Of a DNA stretch of 64,000 nucleotides, positions 1 through 6,263 are shown one piece after another. Origin of the DNA: MB1-2 sp046566065 (GTDB lineage Bacteria > Actinomycetota > CADDZG01 > WHSQ01); assembly GCA_046566065.1 (NCBI GenBank), contig JBKHXK010000001.1, positions 62,001 to 126,000 on the forward strand, in the 5' to 3' direction. Each line of letters begins with the position of its first letter. The first letter of the stretch is position 1. The translations under genes and the position numbers were made by a program. Below the pieces are notes generated by a model that made no database searches, was not told the DNA's origin, and saw only the letters and a program-made list of their open reading frames with translations.

Positions 1-1
1 G

Positions 2-724
2 GGTTTCCATCGCCTCTTCACGCATCAGAGCTTCGAGACCCGGCCCTGGATCCGCAACCTGCTTGCGATCGCCGGATCGATGGCGATCCAAGGGCCGGTC
101 ATCAGGTGGGTGGCAGACCACCGTCGCCACCACGCCTTCGCGGATCAGCACGGCGACCCCCACTCGCCGCACCTGGAGGAGGGACCCGGGCTGAAAGGTG
201 TGCTCAAGGGCCTCTGGCACGCCCACATCGGCTGGTTCTTCGACGACGAGCAGACATCCGCCAAGCGGTGGGCTCCAGATCTCGTGCGCGAGCCCGCTAT
301 GCGGAAGATCGACAGCCTCTTCCCCCTCTGGGTGTTGTTGTCCTTCGCGCTTCCGGCCGTGATCGGATTCGCATTCACCGGCACGACGCAGGGTGCGTTG
401 ACCGCCTTCCTGTGGGGGAGCCTCGCCCGGATTTTCTTCCTGCACCACGTGACCTGGAGCGTCAACTCGATCTGCCACTTCTACGGCAACCGCCCCTACA
501 AGACGACGGACTTCTCGACCAACAACTGGCTGTTGTCACTCGTATCATTCGGTGAGTCGTGGCATAACAACCACCACGCCTTTCCAACCTCGGCGATCCA
601 TGGCATCGAAAGGGGACAGATCGACATCACCGGCGGATTCATCCGGATGTTGCAGAAGCTCCGACTCGCAGACGACGTGAAGGTAGTGAGCGAGAAGCAG
701 CTTCAGCAGAAGCGCGCCGGCTAA
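2..724 (+). CDS. Acyl-CoA delta-9 desaturase (5' end outside window)
   Basis: This is a membrane di-iron fatty-acyl desaturase that would introduce a cis double bond into acyl chains. The open frame runs in from the window edge (frame 2), so the N-terminus is missing; the internal ATG at 80 lies after the first histidine box and is not the start. All three boxes are visible: HRLFTH at residues 3-8 of the visible part, HRRHH at 40-44 and HNNHH near 187. A hydrophobic stretch lies between boxes two and three. The stop is followed directly by the GTG of the TetR gene, so the two are probably co-transcribed and the regulator may control membrane fluidity genes. The family is certain; exact regiospecificity is inferred. 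Confidence 0.93.
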   Translation, partial: GFHRLFTHQSFETRPWIRNLLAIAGSMAIQGPVIRWVADHRRHHAFADQHGDPHSPHLEEGPGLKGVLKGLWHAHIGWFFDDEQTSAKRWAPDLVREPAMRKIDSLFPLWVLLSFALPAVIGFAFTGTTQGALTAFLWGSLARIFFLHHVTWSVNSICHFYGNRPYKTTDFSTNNWLLSLVSFGESWHNNHHAFPTSAIHGIERGQIDITGGFIRMLQKLRLADDVKVVSEKQLQQKRAG

Positions 725-1351
725 GTGTCCTCCGAGCCGCGCCGGATCCGGATGACGGGTCAGGAGCGCCGCGCTCAACTGTTGGACGTGGGACGAAGCG
801 TCTTCGCCGAACGCGGATACGAAGCCGCGTCGGTGGAGGAGATCGCGGCTCGAGCCAAGATCACGAAGCCGGTCGTGTACGAGCACTTCAGCGGCAAGGA
901 AGGGCTCTACGCGGTCATCGTCGATCGCGAGGTGCAGAACCTCCTGACCCGGATCACGGAGGCCCTGATCGGAGACCACCCGCGCGTGCTGCTGGGCCAG
1001 GCCGCTGCGGGCTTCCTCAGCTATATCGAGTCGGAGCCCGAAGGGTTCCGGATCCTGGTCAGGGATTCGCCGGTCACTAGCTCGTCAGGAACGCTCGCGA
1101 GCGTCATCGGCGACATCGCCATGCAGGTGGAGTACATCCTCCGCGATGAATTCAAACAACGCGGCTTCGACACGAAGCTCTCCCCTCTCTACTCGCAAGC
1201 GCTCGTCGGCATGGTGGCACTCGTGGGCCAGTGGTGGCTCGACGAAGGCAAGCCGAAGAAGGAAGTCGTGGCCGCGCACCTCGTGAACCTGGCCTGGAAC
1301 GGGCTGCGGGGGCTCGAGCCGGACCCCCAGCTGCCGGGTACCGAGGCCTGA
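725..1351 (+). CDS. TetR/AcrR family transcriptional regulator
   Basis: A 208-residue one-component repressor of the TetR type. The N-terminal helix-turn-helix is clear at about residues 15-60 (VEEIAARAKITKPVVYEHF, then GKEGLYAVIVDRE), followed by a helical C-terminal ligand/dimer domain. The start is GTG at 725, immediately after the TAA of the desaturase, so translation is probably coupled to it. A lipid-responsive regulator next to a desaturase is a common arrangement (FadR/DesT-like logic), but the ligand cannot be read from sequence. The next gene follows after 10 nt, so regulator and cyclase may share the transcript. Confidence 0.9.
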   Translation: MSSEPRRIRMTGQERRAQLLDVGRSVFAERGYEAASVEEIAARAKITKPVVYEHFSGKEGLYAVIVDREVQNLLTRITEALIGDHPRVLLGQAAAGFLSYIESEPEGFRILVRDSPVTSSSGTLASVIGDIAMQVEYILRDEFKQRGFDTKLSPLYSQALVGMVALVGQWWLDEGKPKKEVVAAHLVNLAWNGLRGLEPDPQLPGTEA

Positions 1352-1361
1352 CCGACGCGCG

Positions 1362-2306
1362 ATGAAGCTCGACCCGCAGCGGTTCCGCCCCGAGCCGATT
1401 TACACAGGCCCCCAGATCGCCGAGGCGGCCGGGCTGGAGCTGGAGTTCGCGAAGCGGCTGGCCCGGGCCCTGGGACTACCCGACGTGGGCGACGAGGCGG
1501 TCGAATACGACGAGGACGACCTCCGGGTCATGAAGACGATCCGGATGTTCCTCGAGCAGGGCTACAGCGAACGAGACATGATCACGATGGCCCGGACCTA
1601 CGGCCAGTCCATCTCGCGCATCGGCTTCGCCGAGGCGCGGTTGTTCCGCAGGACGTTCGTCGATCCGCTGGTCGAACAGGGTCTGAGCGGACCCGCGATC
1701 CACGAGAAGGTGGGCGAGGTCGCCCCCGAGCTCCTGGAGCTGCTCGCCGACATGCTGACTACGATCCACGGTCGCCACCTGGCGTTGGCCTTGCAGCAGG
1801 TGACCGGCACGGACGCAACGGGTCCTACCGCCGTGCTCGCGGCGGGCTTCGTGGACCTCGTGGGCTTCAGCCGCCTGAGCAACGACCTCGAGGCCGATGA
1901 TCTCGAGGACCTCGTCGCGGAGTTCGAAACGATGGCGATCGAAAGATGCGTCGCCGCGGGAGCCGTCATCGTGAAGGTGCTCGGCGATGCTGTGATGTTC
2001 GTCGCGTCCTCCTCGGATGCTGCGGTCGATGCCGCGCTCGCCATAGTGCGCGGCGCCGATGCCAGTGACGACCTGCCGCAAGCGAGAGCGGGCATAGACC
2101 ACGGCGAGGTCTCTCCGTTAGGCGGCGACTACTTCGGTCGACCGGTGAACGTTGCCGCTAGGTTGACGAACTTCGCCCGGCCCGGAACCGTGGTCGTCTC
2201 GTCGGAGGTGATCGACTCGCTGACCCAACCGCGGGACGCCAGCCGCATCGGTCGCACGCGCCTCAAGGGAGTCGGCCACATCCAGGCCTTCAAGATCAAC
2301 GACTGA
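1362..2306 (+). CDS. Class III adenylate/guanylate cyclase, Rv1264-like
   Basis: A 314-residue soluble nucleotide cyclase that makes cAMP (or cGMP) from a nucleoside triphosphate. Residues about 10-140 are helical and resemble the N-terminal autoinhibitory domain of mycobacterial Rv1264, which is known to sense pH. The catalytic domain starts near residue 160. It shows the first metal aspartate in FVDLVGFSRL, the second in KVLGDAVMFV with the preceding substrate-type lysine, and YFGRPVNVAARLT near the end. No transmembrane segment is seen. It lies 10 nt after the TetR gene. The catalytic metal residues are intact, so it is likely active; pH regulation is inferred from family resemblance only. 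Confidence 0.88.
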   Translation: MKLDPQRFRPEPIYTGPQIAEAAGLELEFAKRLARALGLPDVGDEAVEYDEDDLRVMKTIRMFLEQGYSERDMITMARTYGQSISRIGFAEARLFRRTFVDPLVEQGLSGPAIHEKVGEVAPELLELLADMLTTIHGRHLALALQQVTGTDATGPTAVLAAGFVDLVGFSRLSNDLEADDLEDLVAEFETMAIERCVAAGAVIVKVLGDAVMFVASSSDAAVDAALAIVRGADASDDLPQARAGIDHGEVSPLGGDYFGRPVNVAARLTNFARPGTVVVSSEVIDSLTQPRDASRIGRTRLKGVGHIQAFKIND

Positions 2307-2330
2307 GACGCTTCCTGATTCCGGCTCGCA

Positions 2331-3713
2331 TCATCCCTTCGGGCCGAACGCGAACCTTTCTGAGTGGATCCGCTCCTCGGGCACCCCTTTGGCTACCAGT
2401 TGTCGGAAGAGAGCCTCCTCCATCGCAGGAGGGCCCACGATGAAGAAGTCCGTTCCTTCGAGACCGAACTCCTTCTCGATCATCCCCGCGTTGATGAACC
2501 CTGTCTCGTCTTCCGGAACGATCAGCACGCGCAGATCCGGGACGCGCGTCTCAATCTCCCGAAGTTCCTCCGCGAAGAATGCCTCTGCGCGGGTCTTCAC
2601 CCCGTGCATCAGCAGTATCTGACGCCCGCCTGGCTCGAGCGAGCGGGCCATGCTCAAGAAGGGTGTGATCCCGATGCCACCGGCGAGCCAGACCTGACGA
2701 GGATTGGCGACGTTCAGATAGGAGAACCCGCCGTACGGCCCCTCGACGCGAGCGGCCGCGCCGGGTTCGAGCAGGTGAAGGGCACGAGTGAAGCTCCCGA
2801 CCGCCTTCACGACCAGCCTCAGCTCTCGGTCGTTCGGGGTGGACGTGAGAGAGAAGGGATGGAACTGATCTCGCGAGTCGCCCGGGCGCAGCTCGATCAC
2901 CGCAGAGCTGCCGGTCGCCCGCATGCTGATCGGATGGAACTGAGCGTTGAACCGATCCGAATAGAACGTGACGAAGACGAACTGACCCGGCTTGGCGTGG
3001 AGAGCTCGATCCACCGGACCCATCGTGATCTCGACAACCTCCGGATCGAGCCGACGCACCTCGGTGACGACGTGATCGAACCGACGAACGAGGAGGTTGC
3101 CCAGGACCGATCGATAGATCCAAGCGAGCACTGCCCCCGTTCCGAGGACGAAGAGATAACCCCTCAGCAGGGGCGAGCTCGACACCGCGCGGTTCGTCAA
3201 GAAGACGTGGAGAGCGGCAAGAGCAAAGGTGCCTCCAAGCACCCGTTGGACGTAGACGAAAGACTCATGGGTAAGCCGGGCATACAAGGTGAGGTAGATG
3301 CCGATCGTCATCACCACGAAAGCCACCACCCCGATCAAGAGGGCGCCGCTCGGCGACGGCCAGAAGAGCCGTGGCACCTGCTCGAGGGAGACCACCGAGC
3401 GCGACGCCAGAACCAGGCAGACGTGAAGCATCACGAAGCCATAGACGACCCTTCCGTTGGCTCGATGCAGCGCGTAGAGAGGCTCGAGGCCCCCGACGGC
3501 GCGGTGCACCCAGGGCAAACGCGCGCCCAGCACAACGTTAAGAGCGAAGGCAGCGATCGCCATCAGACCCGCCGCCACGGCCAGGCTAGAGAGCCAGCGA
3601 GAGGCGTCCCCGCGCAGGGGGCCGGGGTCGCCGGCGAGCCACAGGACCACGGGGGCACCCGTAAGAGCCGCGAGAGCAAGCGGCCCTCGCCATCTACGTT
3701 CGCCTTCGGTCAT
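2331..3713 (-). CDS. Ferric-reductase-like membrane flavocytochrome
   Basis: A roughly 460-residue membrane oxidoreductase. The first ~220 residues form a multi-helix ferric-reductase-type heme membrane domain with histidines in the helices. A FAD-binding beta-barrel follows (FHPFSLTSTP, flavin motif) and then an NAD(P)H-binding domain (WLAGGIGITPFLSMARSL). It would pass electrons from NAD(P)H through FAD and heme across the membrane to a metal or other acceptor. I chose ATG 3713 because GGGGAG lies just upstream; ATG 3728 is in frame. Longer frames would overlap the divergent VOC gene. Odd point: the flavin motif region carries a second partial copy 25 residues earlier (QFHPISM, then QFHPFSL). 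Confidence 0.85.
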   Translation of the reverse strand: MTEGERRWRGPLALAALTGAPVVLWLAGDPGPLRGDASRWLSSLAVAAGLMAIAAFALNVVLGARLPWVHRAVGGLEPLYALHRANGRVVYGFVMLHVCLVLASRSVVSLEQVPRLFWPSPSGALLIGVVAFVVMTIGIYLTLYARLTHESFVYVQRVLGGTFALAALHVFLTNRAVSSSPLLRGYLFVLGTGAVLAWIYRSVLGNLLVRRFDHVVTEVRRLDPEVVEITMGPVDRALHAKPGQFVFVTFYSDRFNAQFHPISMRATGSSAVIELRPGDSRDQFHPFSLTSTPNDRELRLVVKAVGSFTRALHLLEPGAAARVEGPYGGFSYLNVANPRQVWLAGGIGITPFLSMARSLEPGGRQILLMHGVKTRAEAFFAEELREIETRVPDLRVLIVPEDETGFINAGMIEKEFGLEGTDFFIVGPPAMEEALFRQLVAKGVPEERIHSERFAFGPKG

Positions 3714-3760
3714 GCCACTCCCCGTCATCAACTTGGCGCCCCATCGAGTAGAAGGAAAGC

Positions 3761-4162
3761 ATGAACCCTCCACCGGTCGAGGGAGTGCTCGAGACAGTGC
3801 TGTACTGCCGCGGCGACCAGATCGAGGACATGCGCAGGTTCTACGCCGAGACCCTGGGTCTAAGAGCCGTCTTCGGGGATCACCCGATCGCATTCCGCGT
3901 GGGCCACGGGGTCCTCCTGATCTTCGATACGGACACCTCGCGCCTCCAGGACGCTCCACCCCCTCACGGATCGACCGGTCCGGCACATGCGTGCTTGCTG
4001 GCCGACGAGGACTCTTACGAACGGTGGAAGTTGCATCTGGAAAGCGCCGGCGTCGACGTCAAGAGCGAGATCGGTTGGCCGGGAGGGCGGCGCTCCTTCT
4101 ATTTCGACGACCCCGCCGGCAACGTGCTCGAGATCGCCGACGGAGATTTCTGGCCCCGATAG
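3761..4162 (+). CDS. VOC (glyoxalase/bleomycin resistance) superfamily protein
   Basis: A 133-residue single-module vicinal-oxygen-chelate protein with two beta-alpha-beta-beta-beta halves. The N-terminal half has LETVLYCRG and FYAETLGLRAVFGD, and the C-terminal half ends in the typical SFYFDDPAGNVLEIADGD. The conserved glutamate near the C-terminus (NVLEIAD) and an N-terminal position could bind a metal, but the usual first-half histidine is not obvious. Substrate is unknown; members include glyoxalase I, dioxygenases and drug-binding proteins. It is transcribed divergently from the flavocytochrome and is followed by the GerMN lipoprotein after 47 nt. Confidence 0.85.
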   Translation: MNPPPVEGVLETVLYCRGDQIEDMRRFYAETLGLRAVFGDHPIAFRVGHGVLLIFDTDTSRLQDAPPPHGSTGPAHACLLADEDSYERWKLHLESAGVDVKSEIGWPGGRRSFYFDDPAGNVLEIADGDFWPR

Positions 4163-4209
4163 CACCCAGGAGGGCAACCAGCCCGCATGGTGCGGCGTCT
4201 AATCAGCAC

Positions 4210-5100
4210 ATGAAGAAGACCGCGCTGATCGTCGTCCTGTTGCTCACCCTCGCCGCGTGCGGCGGAGCCGAACCCGAAAGCGCATCGACGACGCCGCCTC
4301 CCGACCCGGTCGAGTCAACTCCTGCGGAGAAGGCTCCGTCGCCCGAACCCACTGAAGAGGCCACGCCCGCGCCGGACAGGTCGTCCAAGGAGCTCGAGGT
4401 TTGGTTCACCTACGGCGAGCATCTCTTCGTCGCGCACCACCAGGTCGAAACGGGCGTTGCGGTGGCGCGCTCCGCCATGGAAGAGCTGCTGGCACGTCCC
4501 ACAGGTTTCGAGGCGAACGCGGGTGTCGCGACCAACGTGCCCCCCGGAACGCGCCTGCTGGGCCTCACCATCGAAGACGGCATCGCGACCGTTGACCTCT
4601 CCGAGGAGTATGGCTTCACGGGGGGAGGGACGCTCGGTGAGAGCCTCGCCGTTGCGCAGGTCGTCTACACACTGACGCAGTTCCCGACGGTGGAGGGCGT
4701 CAGCTTCGAGATAGAGGGGACCCCGCTGCAGGAGACGCCGGGCCATGGCATCGATCTGCGCGAGCCGCAGAGACGATCCGACTGGAAAGACTTCCTGCCC
4801 CCGATCCTCGTCACCTCACCCACGATGGGCGAGAAGGTCACCAGCCCGGTGACGGTCGAAGGAACCGCAGACGTCTACGAAGCCACCGTCCAGATGCGGC
4901 TACTCGATGTCGAGGGCAACCGCCTGGACCGGGCTTTCACGACGGCTACCTGCGGGACCGGCTGTCGCGGCGACTTCTCCCACGACCTCAGCTTCGAGGT
5001 AGACGAGGAAACGCACGGTGTGATCGAGGTCTGGTGGTCGTCGGCCGAGGACGGCTCCCGCCAGGACGTCATCCAGATCGCAGTGACGCTGAGTCCGTGA
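4210..5100 (+). CDS. GerMN-domain lipoprotein with Gmad2 domain
   Basis: A 296-residue secreted lipoprotein. The signal peptide ends in the lipobox LTLAACGG, followed by a Thr/Pro/Glu-rich linker of about 45 residues. A GerMN domain (about residues 60-175, known from spore germination protein GerM) follows, then a C-terminal Gmad2 Ig-like domain (about 195-296). Actinobacteria use this pairing in non-sporulating cell-envelope lipoproteins, and LpqB has a GerMN domain too. The start is the ATG at 4210 because the signal peptide begins there; the open frame continues upstream through the VOC gene in another frame. It converges with the HD-GYP gene and overlaps its 3' end by 32 nt. The molecular role is unknown. 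Confidence 0.88.
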   Translation: MKKTALIVVLLLTLAACGGAEPESASTTPPPDPVESTPAEKAPSPEPTEEATPAPDRSSKELEVWFTYGEHLFVAHHQVETGVAVARSAMEELLARPTGFEANAGVATNVPPGTRLLGLTIEDGIATVDLSEEYGFTGGGTLGESLAVAQVVYTLTQFPTVEGVSFEIEGTPLQETPGHGIDLREPQRRSDWKDFLPPILVTSPTMGEKVTSPVTVEGTADVYEATVQMRLLDVEGNRLDRAFTTATCGTGCRGDFSHDLSFEVDEETHGVIEVWWSSAEDGSRQDVIQIAVTLSP

Positions 5101-6157
5101 CGTCTGACCGGGGCGCTGCCTTGATGGCCAGCACCTCGTCCAACGCACCGAGGAACACGTCCAGCATCGCTGGATCGAAATGGGTTCCACGCTCGGCCGT
5201 CATGATGTCGACGGCTTCGCCCAGAGCCAAAGCCCTGCGGTAGACCCGATTGCTCGTCAACGCATCGAAGACATCAGCTATCGCGGCGATCCGTCCCTCG
5301 GCAGGGATGCTCTCCCCCGCCAGACCCTGCGGATAGCCGCTGCCGTCGAACCACTCGTGATGGGTAAGCGCTATCGACGCGGCCAGCGCCAGGAGCTCGG
5401 ACGACGGGTCGTGAAGGATCCTGTGCCCGATCTCGCAGTGGGTTCTCACGACCTCGAACTCCTCCGGGTCCAACTTTCCCGGTTTCAGAAGGATCCGGTC
5501 CGGCACCCCGATCTTCCCGACGTCATGCATCATGCTCGCCAGCCCAATGGCCCGGATCTCGCGGTCGTCCTTTCCCAGCTTGGAGGCGAGGAGAGCTGCG
5601 TACTGACTCATACGGTCGACGTGCAGAGCGGTCGCGCCGTCCCGGTACTCGGCTGCGATGGCGAGCTTCGAGATCGTGAGCTCATGTGACTCGCGCAGAC
5701 GTTCCTGGGCTTGTTCGACCTCCTGGAGAGCAGTCCACAGATGAGCGGTCCGTTCCTGGATCTGATTCGCGAGCCGGGCACGATGTTGCCTGTTCTCGAT
5801 CTCGAGCTCCCGCCGGCGGAGCGCGTTCGAGACCCCGATCAGTATCTCGTTGCGCTCGAAGGGTTTGATCACGTAGCCGTACGCGCCCATCTTCAGTGCC
5901 CTCTCCGCCACTTCGCGGTCATCGACACCGGTGACCATCACGGTGGCGATATCTGGGAACTCGCGGGCGACGCTTTCGAGCAGATCGAGCCCCGATCCTC
6001 CGGGCATGTTCACGTCACAGAGGACGAGCGCGTAGCCCGTCTGCGCCAGGAGCTCGCGCGCGGCGCTCACCGATCCCGCTCCGTCGGCCTGATATCCGTT
6101 GAGCTCAAGCAGTCGTCTCATCGTTCGAACGGCAGCTCTGTCGTCGTCGACGACCAA
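5069..6157 (-). CDS. Response regulator with HD-GYP phosphodiesterase domain
   Basis: A two-component output protein (362 residues from TTG 6157). It has a receiver domain (VVDDD, VLCDVNMPGGSG with the phospho-acceptor Asp), a coiled-coil linker and an HD-GYP domain (HDVGKIGVPDRILLKPGKL; HHEWFDGSGYPQGL). HD-GYP domains hydrolyse cyclic-di-GMP, so the protein likely links phosphorylation to c-di-GMP levels. It lies downstream of the hybrid histidine kinase in the same direction. Oddity: the TTG start truncates the first receiver strand, while a GTG at 6186 with AGGAG 6 nt upstream is in a different frame. A 1-nt frameshift around 6158-6175 is likely, so the native start is probably 6186. Confidence 0.88.
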   Translation of the reverse strand: MVVDDDRAAVRTMRRLLELNGYQADGAGSVSAARELLAQTGYALVLCDVNMPGGSGLDLLESVAREFPDIATVMVTGVDDREVAERALKMGAYGYVIKPFERNEILIGVSNALRRRELEIENRQHRARLANQIQERTAHLWTALQEVEQAQERLRESHELTISKLAIAAEYRDGATALHVDRMSQYAALLASKLGKDDREIRAIGLASMMHDVGKIGVPDRILLKPGKLDPEEFEVVRTHCEIGHRILHDPSSELLALAASIALTHHEWFDGSGYPQGLAGESIPAEGRIAAIADVFDALTSNRVYRRALALGEAVDIMTAERGTHFDPAMLDVFLGALDEVLAIKAAPRSDVTDSASLRSG

Positions 6158-6263
6158 GACCCGCGGGCCGGCACCGCTTCAGTCACCGTTCGCTCCTGAG
6201 TCCGTTGCCCGCCGAGCGGATTCTGTCACATCAGCGACGGATCGTGCCGAAAGGGACCGCAGC

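Noticed and set aside
2364..3764. Long plus-strand open frame (466 codons) opposite the flavocytochrome gene
   Set aside because: Low-complexity Arg/His/Glu composition and no domain; typical antisense shadow of a high-GC gene with clear homology.
3712..4209. N-terminal extension of the GerMN lipoprotein across the VOC gene
   Set aside because: Out-of-frame Arg-rich translation of the VOC gene; the lipoprotein signal peptide starts at 4210.
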